64,000 nucleotides of DNA from Oscarella lobularis (taxonomy: Eukaryota > Porifera > Homoscleromorpha > Homosclerophorida > Oscarellidae), in the NCBI RefSeq assembly GCF_947507565.1, contig NC_089189.1, positions 62,001 through 126,000 of the forward strand, given 5' to 3'. The notes under the pieces were generated by a model. The model saw only the letters and a list, made by a program, of their open reading frames with translations. It had not been told where the DNA came from and did not search any database. Each line of letters begins with the position of its first letter. Position 1 is the stretch's first letter. Below, in pieces: positions 22,023-36,747 of the stretch. The position numbers and the translations under genes were made by a program.

Positions 22023-23984
22023 ATGTCGCGTTTCGTTCGCTCGTCCAAGTTTCGCCACGTGAATGGCACAGCGTTTAAACGAGACGACAGCTACGAAGGC
22101 TTTCAAGTGACGAGAAGCGCCCACGACGGCGATTTCTGCGCCGTAAACACGAAATACATCGCAATCATACCCGAAGTGGCCGGCGGCGGCGCCTTCTTCG
22201 TTCATCCGCTCGACAAGGTGAAGAGAAAGGAGAGAGGGGGGATGGACCACATACGGGACCTCACCCCCGGATGTACGCGTTTCTTCTCCTCTATATAGCC
22301 GGGCCGATTCGACACGGCCAAGTATCCGCGCGTATCCGGGCACAAAGCGGCGGTGAACGACATCAAGTGGAATCCGTTTGAAGATGATTTGATTGCGTCA
22401 GCGTCGGAAGATTGCGTTGTGAAATTGTGGCAAATTCCCGATGAGGGTGTCACGGAAACGATGACGGAATCCGTGGCCGATCTTCAGGCTCATCAACGTA
22501 AAGTCACTCATCTCAATTGGCATCCCACAGCTGAATTTCTACTTGCAAGTGGAGCAGCAGATGGAATGGTATTTTCAATTCAAATAATTAATACTCAATT
22601 AATTAATATATTTTTCTCTAGGCCATGCTTTGGAATGTTGCTCAAGAGGAGGTGATAACCGAATTTGAACACCCGGATAACATTCTCTCTATGTCATGGA
22701 GTCTCCATGGCGACTATCTTGCAACAACTTGCAAAGACAAAAGAATTCGCGTCTGGGATCCGCGAAAGGGTGGAGACGCTGTAAGAAAGACTCACACAAT
22801 TAATTAATTAATTAATTAAATTTAATTTAATCAAATCAATTAATTAATTAATTACTAGGTGTCGTTTCCTGGTCACGAGGGTTCAAAGGCTTCCCACGTC
22901 GTTTATCTCAATGATGATAATCGCTTGTTTACAGCAGGAAGTTCCCGGATGTCCGAGAGACAATACGCCATGTGGGATTCGGTGATTATTTATAATAAAA
23001 TCAATAGTAGATCATTATCAGTTGTCTTCTAGCGCAAAGCGACCAAGCCCTTCACCATTGAGATGATTGACACCTCATCCGGGGTCTTACATCCCTATTA
23101 TGACCCGGATACAAATCTGATGTTTTTAGCTGGAAAGGTAATCAATCACGTGATGATAATAATTTATTGATTGATTTATTTATTGATTGATTTTTCTTCT
23201 AAGGGTGACGCGAATATTCGTTATTATGAAATTGTGAACGAGTCTCCCTATTGTTTTTACATCTCGACCTATTCGTCAAAGGCAGCCCAACGAGGCATAG
23301 GCATTCTTCCCAAGCGAGCTGTCAACACGTCAAAATGCGAAGTCTTTCGCATGTATAAACTATTACCAACTCCTTCGTGTGAAATCGTTAGCTTCACTGT
23401 CCCAAGAAAGGCAAGAATAAAAATAATCAATAATTCAATAATGATAATCGCGATTTAAATAGTCTGATCTATTCCAAGACGATTTGTATCCGCCTTGCTA
23501 CAGCGGCGAGCCGTCGATATCAATCGAGGACTTCATGGGAGGCAAAAAGGCAAAATGCATGACAAAGAAATTTGCTGGATCAAAAGGAGGTGGCGGTTCT
23601 AAGAAAACGTCGAGTCTAAAGAAAGAAGACCACGCTCCCAAGTCAAAAATCAAGTCTAAGATCCGAGATGACGCGGATGAGGAAGAGGAAGCAGATGCGC
23701 GTGGGAAATACTCTGTGGCTAAAGCGGCGCCCCCCAAGGAAGAGCCCGTCGTCATGACGTCATCAGCGGATAAGGCGGAAATGGAGAGAGTGAGTCATTG
23801 AAATCAATAGATAGGACGCGTGAATGAAATCGTTTGGTCTAAGCTCAAAGAGGCCGTTGCGAAATTGGAAATGGAGAATGAGCAGCTGAAAGAGGAGAAT
23901 GATACCCTTACAAAGGAGATGGCGGTGAGAGATAAGAAGATCAGGCGGCTGGAGCGTCAGCTTGATGAACTGGATCGAGTCTGA
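22023..23984 (+). CDS. CORO: Coronin, tandem copy A
   Basis: The protein begins MSRFVRSSKFRHVNGTAFKR, the canonical coronin start (SKFRHV). It has WD repeats (NDIKWNPFEDDLIASASED, VKLWQIP, LNWHPTAEFLLASG, GHEGSKASHVVYL, SRMSERQYAMWD), then YYDPDTNLMFLAGK and a conserved DLYPP element. A low-complexity basic/acidic linker is followed by a C-terminal coiled coil (LKEAVAKLEMENEQLKEE ... LERQLDELDRV) for oligomerisation. Coronins bind F-actin and coordinate Arp2/3 and cofilin at the cell cortex. About nine exons are separated by short introns, one filled with (TTAA) repeats at 22797-22856. It is paired with a very similar copy 2.34 kb downstream. It keeps a longer Glu/Asp-rich linker (DADEEEEADARGKY) that copy B lacks. 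Confidence 0.92.
22797..22856. repeat. (TTAA)n-rich intron
   Basis: The intron consists almost wholly of TTAATTAA units. The equivalent intron of coronin copy B (about 25136-25190) has the same composition but a different unit count. Confidence 0.8.
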
Positions 23985-24276
23985 TAACGCTAGCGCGCGC
24001 GCCCGCGCCCGCGCCAAATGTGACAGGGAAGAAGCTAAACGAACGTCTCTTTCTGTCTCTTCTAGGATGTCGGTGTTTTTTTTTGTTATGCTGTGTATCG
24101 GATTGAGTTCCGTTCTTGTCGCGTTTTCTTGTATTTTTAGGAATCGTGAGTGGCGACTTTTCTATTTGAGTGAGTGGTGCGTGACCACGTACGCGTTGGG
24201 GATGCCCTACGGACCTCTCTCGGTGTCCCGTATAAAGGTCCCCCTCTCCATAATATCAACCTACGCTACTGACTTA
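23985..24276. other. Intergenic region between the coronin copies
   Basis: It starts with a GCTAGCGCGCGC block, then a segment of about 150 bp that recurs after copy B (26276-26440), including a short ATG-initiated frame (MSVFFFVMLC) at 24067 that does not stay open in the second copy. The segment therefore belongs to the duplicated unit and is probably non-coding or the remnant of a 5' exon. Confidence 0.5.
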
Positions 24277-24286
24277 CCATATATGG
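24277..24286. promoter_or_regulatory. CArG box upstream of coronin copy B
   Basis: A second perfect CCATATATGG, about 76 bp upstream of the ATG of copy B, with the same flanks as at copy A. Confidence 0.55.
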
Positions 24287-24361
24287 TCCCGAGAAGCGGT
24301 CTCGTGATCGTGAGAGCGCTGTGACAAGTCTACAAGTTCCGGCTCGTTTTTGGCCGTCGTC

Positions 24362-26273
24362 ATGTCGCGTTTCGTTCGCTCGTCCAAGTTTCGCCACGTG
24401 TTCGGCACAGCGTTTAAACGAGAGGACAGCTACGAAGGCTTTCAAGTGACGAGAAGCGCGCACGACGGCGATTTCTGCGCCGTAAACACGAAATACATCG
24501 CAATCATACCCGACGGCGGCGCCTTCCTCGTTCATCCGCTAGACAAGGTGAAGAGAGAGAGAGAGAGGGGGGGATGGACCACATACGGGACCTCACCCCC
24601 GGATGTACGCGTTTCTTCTCTCTCTCTCTCTCTCTTCTAGCCGGGCCGATTCGACAAGTATCCGTACGTAGCCGGGCACAGAGGGCAGGTGTACGACATC
24701 AAATGGAATCCGTTCGACGAAAATTTGATTGCGTCAGCGTCGGAAGATTGCGTTGTGAAATTGTGGCAAATTCCCGATGGGGGTGTCACGGAAACGATGA
24801 CGGAATCCGCGGCCGATCTTCAGGCTCATCAACGTAAAGTCACTCATCTCAATTGGCATCCCACAGCTGAATTTCTACTTGCAAGTGGAGGAGGAGATGG
24901 AATGGTATTTTGAATTCAAAAAATTAATACTCAATTAATTATTATATTATCTTCTCTAGGCCATGCTTTGGAATGTTGCTCAAGAGGAGGTGATAACCGA
25001 ATTTGAACACCCAGATAACATTCTCTCTATGTCGTGGAGTCTCCATGGCGACTATCTTGCAACAACTTGCAAAGACAAAGGAATTCGCGTCTGGGATCCG
25101 CGAAAGGGTGGAGAAGCTGTAAGAAAGACTCACACAATTAATTAATTCGATTAATTAATTAATTAATTAAATTAATTAATTAATTACTAGGTGTCGTTTC
25201 CTGGTCACGAGGGTTCAAAGGCTTCTCACGTGGTTTATCTCAATGACGATAATCGCTTGTTTACAACAGGAAGTTCCCGGATGTCCGATAGACAATACGC
25301 CATGTGGGATTTGGTGATTGTTTATAATGTAATTAAAATTAATAGTAGATCATTATCAGTTGTCTTCTAGCGCAAAGCGACCAAGCCCTTCGCCATTGAG
25401 ATGTTTGACACTTTATCCGGGGTCTTACATCCCTATTATGACCCGGATACAAATCTGATGTTTTTAGTTGGAATGGTACTTAAGCACGTGATGATGATAA
25501 TTATTTTTAATTATTTATTTTTGTTCTCTTTAAGGGTACCCCGAATGACACCAATATTCATTATTATGAAATTTTTAGCGAGTCTCCCTATTGTTATTAC
25601 ATCTCGACCTATTCGTCACTGACAGCCCAACGAGGCATAGGCATTCTTCCCAAGCGAGCCGTCAACACGTCGAAATGCGAAGTCTTTCGCATGTATAGAC
25701 TATTACCAACTCCTTCGTGTGAAATCGTTAGCTTCACTATCCTAAGAAAGGCAAGAATAAAAATTGTCAATAAATCAATAACGATAATCATGATTTAAAT
25801 AGTCTGATCTATTCCAAGACGATTTGTATCCGCCTTGCTACAGCGGCGAGCCGGCGATATCAATCGAGGACTTCATGGGAGGCATAAAAGCAAAACGCAT
25901 GACGAAGGAATTTCCTAGAGGCGGCGGTTCTAAGAAAACGTCGAGTCTAAAGAAAGAAGACCACGCCCCCAAGTCAAAAATCAAGTCTAAGATCAAAGAT
26001 GATGCAGATGAGGCTGTGGCTAAAGCGGCGACCAAGGAAGAGCTCGTCGTCATGACGTCATCAGCGGATAAGGCGGAAATTGAGAAAGTAAGTCGTTGAA
26101 ATCAATTAATATGACGCGTGAATGAAATCTTTTGTTCTAAGCTCAAAAAAGCAGTTGCGAAGTTAGAAGAAGTGGTTGAGCAGCTGCAAAAGGAGAATCG
26201 TATCCTTACAAGTGACGTGGCAAAGATAGATAAGAATACCATGCAGCTGCAGCGTAAGCTTGATGAACTCTGA
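24362..26273 (+). CDS. CORO: Coronin, tandem copy B
   Basis: It has the same exon layout as copy A and high identity in exons and most introns. It starts MSRFVRSSKFRHVFGTAFKR and carries the same WD blocks (YDIKWNPFDENLIASASED, LWQIPDGGV). The segment after PHYYDPDTN has extra residues (GTPNDTNIHYYEIF). The linker is shorter, and the coiled coil has diverged (LKKAVAKLEEVVEQLQKE ... LQRKLDEL) more than the WD part. That suggests the two proteins may no longer co-oligomerise (inference). The first intron begins with a GA run and ends with a CT run. Upstream are the CArG box and the shared intergenic segment. Confidence 0.92.
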
Positions 26274-26589
26274 TAACGCTAGCGCGCGCGCGTCCGCGCC
26301 AAATGTGACAGGGAAGAAGGTAGGGAATTCTGTCTCTTCTAGAATGTCGGTGTCTTTTTGTTCTGCTTTTTATCGGATTGACTTCCGTTCTTGTCGCGTT
26401 TTCTTGTATTTTTAGGAATCGTGAGTGTGAGAGGGTGCACGTGATCGACGATTGCTAACACAATAGGCCAATCAACGAACGGCAGGAGCGGCACGTGCAT
26501 GCGTGACCACGCGTCGGATGCGTGTCCATGGTCAGCTGGGAAAGAATAGCCATTTGGCCACTCATCTTACGAAGAGACAGACGACACTT

Positions 26590-28506
26590 ATGGACGCTCT
26601 CAAGCGAAAGCCAGACATCAATTTCGCCGCTGGTCCGGCGAAATTGCCCGTTCCTGTACGACGCTTCGACGCGATATAGCGTTCTCGATCGAAAAACGAA
26701 TCGAAATGGCGTTTTTTTAGGTCATAGAAAAAGCTCGCAGTGAACTACCGTTCTACGATGGGCTGGGAATAAGCGTTATGGGTAAGAAAGCGACGTTTAT
26801 ACATATGGAAGCATTTTATCGTTCGGCGCCATTTTAGAAATGGGTCATCGATCGACCGACTACGCACAACTCAACAAGAAAGTCGAAGATTCCGTTCGAC
26901 GACTCATGTAAGTAATGTTTTGGTCTCACTTCCGGGATGTTCGAAAGCGACCACGCCTACCATTATTTTCCCTTACAAAAGCCCAGATGTTTGATCAAAC
27001 GATAATAGACGACTAATGTTTACGCGTACGCACGATTTCGCTTCGCTTGACTGCCTCGTCGTACGTAGAAACGCTCGCGTTTCTATGGCACGCGACGCGA
27101 CGCGTGGGTTTTTCCCAAAAGGTAAGGGTCACGTGTGGGAGGCGTGTCCTAGCTTTTGGGGAACATTTGCATGGCACGAAATCGTTGGGACAATATTCGG
27201 CACTGAACCACGCCTTTTTACTCACCGAATGACCTTTAACCCTTCGTCCGATTTCGCTCAGGGACGTGCCGGAGAATTATAAAGTCCTTTTCATGTCCGG
27301 CGGCGGAACGGGTCAATTTGCCGGCGTTCCGCTCAATCTAATGGGTCGAAATGCCGCGAATCCGTCCGCCGATTACGTCGTTACGGGAAATTGGTCGGCG
27401 AAAGCGGCCAAAGAGGCGGAAAAGTACGGAAAAGTCAATCTCGTCTTTCCCAAGCCAAAAACGTTCTCCACTATCCCGGATCAAGAGACGTGGACGCTCA
27501 ACCCGGATGCTTCCTACGTGTATTATTGCGCCAATGAAACTGCTCTCGGTATTTCAAAAAAATTCACATCGAATTCTTTTTTAATTGATTTATGTAGGCA
27601 TTGAATTCCCGTACGTGCCCGACACTGGCGACGTTCCCATCGTCTGTGACATGTCATCAAATATTTTCACACGAAAAGTTGATGTTTCTAAATTCGGCGT
27701 CATATTCGCGGGCGCTCAGAAGAACATTGGATGCGCCGGAGTCACACTAGTCATAGGTAATAAATAAATCAATAAGATTAATTAAAGAGAAATCTATATT
27801 TAATTAATTATTAGTGAGGGAGGATTTGTTGGGCTTGGCACTTCCCGTATGTCCTTCTGTGTTTGACTACAAGGTAAAACAAAATCAATACTTAATCAAT
27901 ATATAATATGTGTTGGGGTCAGGTGACTGCTGACAATAAATCTGCTTATAACACTCCCCCTGTGTGGAACATCTACATCATGGGTCTCGTCTTTGATTGG
28001 ATCGAAGAACAGGGAGGAGTAGAAGGTAAATAATTTATATTAATAATTATAGAGGTAATTAATTATTATTAGCTATGGCTTTGAATTGCCAAGCCAAATC
28101 TGGGCTCATCTATTCAACAATTGAACAATTCAAAGACGTCTACTTGTAAATAATTAAATAAGTAATTAATTAAATTATTTAATTTTTATTACTTAGTCCT
28201 ACTATTGATACCAAAGAGCATCGTTCCCGGATGAACGTTACATTCCGCATTGGTTCAGCTGAAGGAAACGAAAATTTGGAAAAGCAATTTTTGGCTGACA
28301 GCCAAGCACGTGGAATGATTTCACTCAAAGGATACAGGTATTACTTAAAAATAATTAATACTAATTAATACTAATTAATTATTAGATTGGTGGGCGGAAT
28401 CCGCGTGTCTCTCTACAACGCAATGACAGTGGACGAAGTCCGCGTTTTCATACGATTCATGAAAGAATTCGGCGAAAGAGTTCGACAAATGACACCCATG
28501 CCATGA
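26590..28506 (+). CDS. PSAT1: Phosphoserine aminotransferase
   Basis: The protein begins [20 protein letters not shown], the classical NFxAGPAxLP start. Further motifs are [49 protein letters not shown] and [17 protein letters not shown], where the Lys forms the PLP Schiff base. The end has [16 protein letters not shown] and stops after MTPMP. The enzyme makes phosphoserine from 3-phosphohydroxypyruvate and glutamate, the second step of serine biosynthesis in the cytosol. Family length (about 370) fits the assembled exons. Nine or so introns are short except one of about 350 nt before the [10 protein letters not shown] exon. The conserved N-terminus fixes the start at 26590. Confidence 0.93.
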
Positions 28507-28632
28507 TGACGAGAGAAAAGAAAAGAAAAAAAGAAAAAGACCTTGTTCCATATCAACAACAATTTTTACATAGGGTAGTACTCTCTTGTATCAATTGTCC
28601 TATAGTGACGTAGATGATTGATAGAGTAGATA

Positions 28633-29348
28633 TCAATAAGGGAGACTTACTAGACGAGAGCACTTGATTCCCATTTGAGATGTAAATGTCATCTTGCACC
28701 ACGTCTCTTTTCCACTTCGTTGATCGAAACTTCTGCACATTTGAAACGGTGGCGAATAGAGATGAAGCGATATAGCCGGAGTCGTGTGACTCTTATTCTC
28801 GATACGATGTAAGCCCAAGGAATCTATAGAAAGGGTTTGACGTGCGCGCGCTAACATTTCTGAGCTTACCGTTGATATACGCGACGGATTCCTTTTCGAG
28901 CGGTCGCGATCCGATCAGCGTCATTTCTTTGCCTTTTTCTGGCCATTCGTACTTCGATTCGTGCAATTGCCCGTCGAGAATCTTCATGAAACAATGCGAA
29001 TCCGGGTGATCGTGAATACAGCTATACGTCACGCAGAAAACGTCACCTATTGCGTCACAAGTAACATCCGCGTAAACTGTACCTTCCTTGTCCTTCGGCC
29101 CAGCAGAGTAAAATCAAGTTAAATTTGCCGTTGCCGCGGTCGACCAAGTGACGAGTGTATTTGTGTTTGTCGAATTGAACGTATTTTGACCAATCGGCGT
29201 CGTTCGAACGATACGACTCCATAATGGCGCTGATATGATTCACATCAGCCTCGTCGCCATCGAGAGCCTCGTGAAGCATCGCTATCAGCCCGTCCAGATC
29301 CTTAGGAGGCGTAAAATCGTACGGTTTCGTTGTTCTCAACTGCGCCAT
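28633..29348 (-). CDS. CDO1: Cysteine dioxygenase type 1
   Basis: Three exons encode MAQLRTTKPYDFTPP, LIAMLHEALDGDEADV, KYTRHLVDRGNGKFNLILLC and EGQGSCIHDHPDSHCFMK. The last carries the HxH iron ligands and the Cys of the Cys-Tyr cofactor. LHLYSPPF contributes the partner Tyr. GLHRIEN provides the third His ligand. The enzyme oxidises cysteine to cysteine sulfinate, the entry to taurine and sulfate. Length (about 200) matches the family. It starts 91 bp from RALBP1 on the other strand. Confidence 0.93.
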
Positions 29349-29439
29349 GTCTGGGGTACGTGATCACGTCAGAAGTCTAAAGTGCGCTAAGAAACTCCTT
29401 TCCATCGTTGAGCTCTCCTCTGGCTTCTTCTTTACCGTA

Positions 29440-31607
29440 ATGAGCGACTTTGCGCGCATGCCTGACGATCGCTTCGACGAATTCGCCGCCGACGAAGCGT
29501 CGTTGACCGAAGAACAACGCCAACGACGCAACGCTCTCATGGAAATCATTCGAGCGGGACAAATTGGTGACGATGACGGAGACGGAGTGTGAGTAAACGC
29601 TCGAACTCCTTTTCTATTGACGTTGTTGCGAATTTAGATTCGGGACATCGAAAGGGGGCGTTTCGAAGATCGTTTCATTGAAGGAAAAAATTCGTCACAC
29701 GTCGCGAATAACGGGCGCCGCTTTGAAAGGAAAAATAAAGGATATGAGACGGAAGAAGAAAGATGAGAAAGAGAAACCGCCTCCGGGTAAACAGACACTG
29801 AAAAAATAATCACGTGATCAATTATTATGTATTTTCTTTCTAGCACAAGTCCATCTTCCTGTCTTTGGGGTTTCAATCAGTTTGGCCGTTCAACGGAGTA
29901 GATTGTGTCAGAACGTCGAATTGCCAACTGTCTTTAGAATATGTATTGATTTTATTGAAGAAAATGGTTAGCTACAAATTAAATTCTAACGAAATCTTTT
30001 TTGACGAAATTTTCAGGTTTGGACTATGAAGGAATCTATCGAATATCTGGTGTCAAATCAAAAATTGAGGCCCTCAAAGTCAATTTTGATAAAGGTGATT
30101 TAATTAATTAATTATTTATTTAATCTATGACTCTTCTTTAGGAAAATTGATAGATGGTGACTTTGCTGATATCAATGCAGTAGCTGGAGTTTTCAAATTG
30201 TATCTAAGAGAACTCCCAGAAAACATTCTGACGTCATCTCTACTTCCGTCTTTTGAACAGGCGGCACGTAAGGCTTCATTAAAATAATTTAATTAGATTA
30301 ATAATAATAATTTTAGGTGATCGAGATTTAAATCAAATTCAATTTTTAATTAATCAAATGCCACAGTGTAATAGACTCATGTTGCTATGGTTACTTCTTC
30401 ACTTTCAGCACGTGATCAATCAAGTAAATCAACGTGAATCTAATTAATAATTGAATTTTAATTGAATATTTTAGTCCAGCCAAAATAAAATGAGTGCACC
30501 AAATTTGGTTTTAGTATTCAGTCCCACTCTAAACATAAGTCAGAATCTTCTCAATACGTTGATATTAAACGTCAGTAGATTTATCGGAAATGAAGCCATT
30601 CTAAAGTAAAAAGAATATTTTTTAATATTTTATATCAATGTTCTATTCTATAGATATGATAATCAGTCAGCGGAATTGAAACAGAGAGAACGTTTTATGA
30701 GTCTTTCTGCTGTGGGAACAATGGATCCTCAGTAAATAAAAAGATTAAATATTTAATTATTAATTTTTGCCTTAATTTAGATTGGTTACCAAGGAAATTT
30801 CGCGTTTAGAAAACGTCATTGTTCGTCTTCATTCCGATCTTCGTTTGGGTCAGCTGACTGAGAAAGAGGTTTAAACATTATTTATCTTTATGTAGGATGA
30901 CGTCAGTTTTTTTCTTGCAGACTGCTCAAAGGGAAGACGAAATTTGGGAAGTGCAACGATTATTGACGCAACTGAAAAGAAAAGTTCATAATTAAATATT
31001 TATTTTATGTATCTCTAAGGGACTGTATACACTGTGTAGCAACGTAGCGATGAAAAAGAAAGGATTGAGACTGAAGATGAAGAAGGAGGTAAACACAGTA
31101 TCTAACCTTATTAATTTTAATAAGAAATAAAGTTTATTTAGAAGAAGACTTAGAAGAAGAAGTTGAAAGGCTTGAATTTCTAAGGGAAGAATATTCCAAG
31201 CAACAACGAGATATACAAGAAATGATTCAGACGGAAATGGAAGCCATTCAAAAACTTAAAGTAAAAAAAATAATTAAAAATGTTCACTAATAATAAATAT
31301 TTAATTAGGACGAGTTGGCTTTGTATGAGAGATCACCTTCTCCTATGTCGCCTGACTCTTTGCTACACCCAGATGCTCAATCTTTTGATTTTGCTGAAGA
31401 CGACGCTTTTTCAATTGTTCAGCTCAAAGAAGAATACAAAAAACTTCAAGTAGCAGCGAGTTCTTATATCTTTTTATATAAATTGTTTATTTTTATTAGG
31501 ATATAAGAGATCAACACGTAGCTGATATTAATCTTGAACGAGGAACGTGCGCGCAACTTCAGGCAGAAATCAATCTTCTCACGAGAAAAGGCAAGAGAAA
31601 AATTTGA
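29440..31607 (+). CDS. RALBP1: RalA-binding protein 1 (RhoGAP)
   Basis: The N-terminus MSDFARMPDDRFDEFA is followed by a basic region (LKGKIKDMRRKKKDEKE). A RhoGAP domain follows: VFGVSISLAVQRS, YEGIYRISGVKSKIEALK with the Arg finger in YRISG, LKLYLRELPENILTSSL type sequence, and NKMSAPNLVLVFSPTLN. The C-terminal half is coiled coil (LEEEVERLEFLREEYSKQ) with the RalBP/EXO84-facing region. The protein is a Ral effector with GAP activity for Rac and Cdc42 and a role in endocytosis. About fifteen small exons have introns of 45-60 nt. The start is the first ATG in frame and lies 91 bp from CDO1. Confidence 0.9.
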
Positions 31608-31633
31608 TTTAATTTAATTGGATGAGTGTTTTG

Positions 31634-31651
31634 TGCGCGCGCGCGCGCGCG
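31634..31651. repeat. (GC)n microsatellite
   Basis: A run of nine GC dinucleotides just after the RALBP1 stop and 157 bp upstream of the CDC42SE start. Alternating GC can adopt Z-DNA. Confidence 0.85.
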
Positions 31652-31807
31652 TTAAATCGCATGCTGTCTCCTACATATACGGGTTTTCGACGCCTTTGAG
31701 TATCCCGGGCTAGGACACGCCTTACGTTTAAAGCTCCAGCGTTTCACGCCACATTTCGACGCATTCTCCGCCGCCGACGAGCGGAGTCGCAGTGAAATTG
31801 CTTTAGA

Positions 31808-32384
31808 ATGTCTCAGTCTTGGCTCTGTCCCTCTTGCTTTCGAGCCCAAGAGCCTCCGGTGAGATCATCCGACGCAAATGCCTTATCGACGATTCTATCT
31901 TCCTTTCGCGCAGCCACGTCGACGAAAAATTGATCGTACTATGATCGGGCTACCGCAGAATTTCCAAGTAGGTCTCTCGCACAATGCGAAATCGGGGGCC
32001 CGTTTACGAGTGGGCGTGGTCCCGAACACTACTCTGCTCAACGAACGTATGCACGCTTTTCTTTTCTTAGCACACGGGTCATATTGGATCAGGCGACATG
32101 AGCACGCAGGCTAATGTAAGTTCGGACGCTTTTTCACGGGGAGCGGTTAGTTGCTAACGCGCGCACGTTCGTTTCGCTTTTTTACACAGCTAAACTCGAT
32201 TCAAACGCAAATGGAATCGAAAGGCGGATATGGCGAATCGCAACAAATCCCGGATTCTGTAACTCCCGACGGCATTCCCGTACGACACGAATCGGACGAA
32301 GAAGTAAGGCCCGCACTTCCCACGTGACTTTTAACACGCGATCGATGACGTCACGTTTAGGACCCCACCCCGAATACAACGTAA
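31808..32384 (+). CDS. CDC42SE: CDC42 small effector (SPEC) protein
   Basis: Five exons encode MSQSWLCPSCFRAQEPP, then RRRKIDRTMIGLPQNFQ, HTGHIGSGDMSTQAN, and LNSIQTQMESKGGYGES, ending DPTPNTT. The N-terminal Cys pair fits palmitoylation; IDRxMIGxPxNFxHxxHxGSGD is the CRIB motif that binds GTP-Cdc42; and IQxQMxSKGGYG is the family C-terminal signature. These tiny adaptors act at the membrane downstream of Cdc42 on the actin cytoskeleton. The CRIB is split by an intron, as usual. Between 32385 and 32764 nothing further was recognised. Confidence 0.9.
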
Positions 32385-32764
32385 CGAAAAGACCCTGCAC
32401 GCGCACTAATAATTGGCTATATGAAGCGAGCCGGTCGTGTTTCCTTTTTTCCTCTCCGCTTTTTTGTTTTCTTTTGTAACGGCTTCGGCCCAACAGTATT
32501 ATTGTTATACACGCGACTAACTACAGTACACAACTTGTTCTCTCACTGATTAATATCCGCGAGGTAAGTCACATGACACTATGCATTTCCCGGATACGCG
32601 ACACTTGATTTCCATTGCCTTTTCTTATTACAACAACGACGCGAGTACGAATGCATCCTCTACTTCAACCCTATACAGTTTCTACTATAAGGTGAGCAAC
32701 TCAAACTAAAATAGACACCGCTGGTGCACAAAGAAAGATCCCGCTGCCACGCCCCCCCAAAAAT

Positions 32765-33665
32765 TCATAGCAAAATGCATTTAAATCTACTTCCGCTTGA
32801 CGATTTCTGCTGAGACGAATCTCCTGAGACTTTGACACCGCCTCCGCCCCCACCGGAAATTCCCTGCGATGGATCCTAAAGAAAATCAATAATATATAAT
32901 TAATTATTGAATTTTTTCACGTACTAATTTTCTATCCATTTTGGCTTTTATGTCACGTGCCAGTGACATGAAAGATTCTTCGACGCCTTGACCGGTTTTG
33001 GCGCTCGTTTCTGAAAATTTGATACCATGTTCAGCAGCAAGCTAAAAATCAATAATTAACCTATTAATTATTATTGATTTTCTTTGTACCTGTTCCCCTT
33101 TATCCCGCGGCACTTTGCGTTGATCCTCCATATCGCATTTATTTCCCAAAATCATTCTCTCTACGTCCGCGGCGGCGTGCTAAAAAAACGATAACGCGCG
33201 TTAATTGAAACCGACCACGCCTACCTCTTCAACATTCCTAATCCAATTCTTTATATTTTCGAACGATTTCAGATTCGTTATGTCGTAGACGAGCATGATG
33301 CCCATCGCGCCGCGATAATAGGCGGTCGTGATCGTACGGAAGCGCTCCTGTCCCGCCGTATCCCTAAAGAAAGACGATTGGGGGCCCCTTTTCTTCGCCG
33401 GCCATTTCCCGGATTACCAGATCTGCAACTTTATCTTCTTTCCATCGAGTTCGACGGTTCGAATTTTGAAGTCGATGCCTGTGCGCGACGAAGTGACGTA
33501 AGGAGAAAGAGGCGGCGTGGGTGGGGTCCCCTTTTTCTTACCGATTGTCGAGATAAATGTCGAATTGAAGGCGTCTTCGGAAAAGCGAAAGAGAATGCAC
33601 GTCTTTCCGACGGCGCTGTCGCCAATCAATAACAGTTTGAATAGGTAGTCGTACGTTTTCGCCAT
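32765..33665 (-). CDS. RAB8: RAB8-type small GTPase
   Basis: The start [17 protein letters not shown] is near-identical to RAB8. [49 protein letters not shown] and ETSAKT follow, and the tail ends [10 protein letters not shown], a CAAX box with Leu for geranylgeranylation. RAB8 drives exocytic and ciliary membrane traffic. One oddity is the P-loop GDSAVGKT, where the second variable Gly (Ras position 13 equivalent) is Ala. An upstream in-frame GTG is not a plausible initiator, so the ATG at 33665 is used. The start is 63 bp from PRPF3. Confidence 0.93.
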
Positions 33666-33728
33666 CGCTCTGCCCTCAAGTGCAATCACGTGCTTTGGCT
33701 ATACGGGCGTTCACTCTCGTTCTCTAAC

Positions 33729-36735
<3,007 letters not shown>

Positions 36736-36747
36736 TTAATCATTTTC

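Noticed and set aside
24067-24324. Small secreted peptide gene between the coronins
   Set aside because: The equivalent frame in the second copy of the duplicated segment is not conserved, so it is most likely a chance frame.
28633-29348. 2-aminoethanethiol dioxygenase (ADO) instead of CDO1
   Set aside because: The HDHxxSHC metal/cofactor motif, RNLVDxGNGKFN-like text and LHLYSPPF match cysteine dioxygenase.
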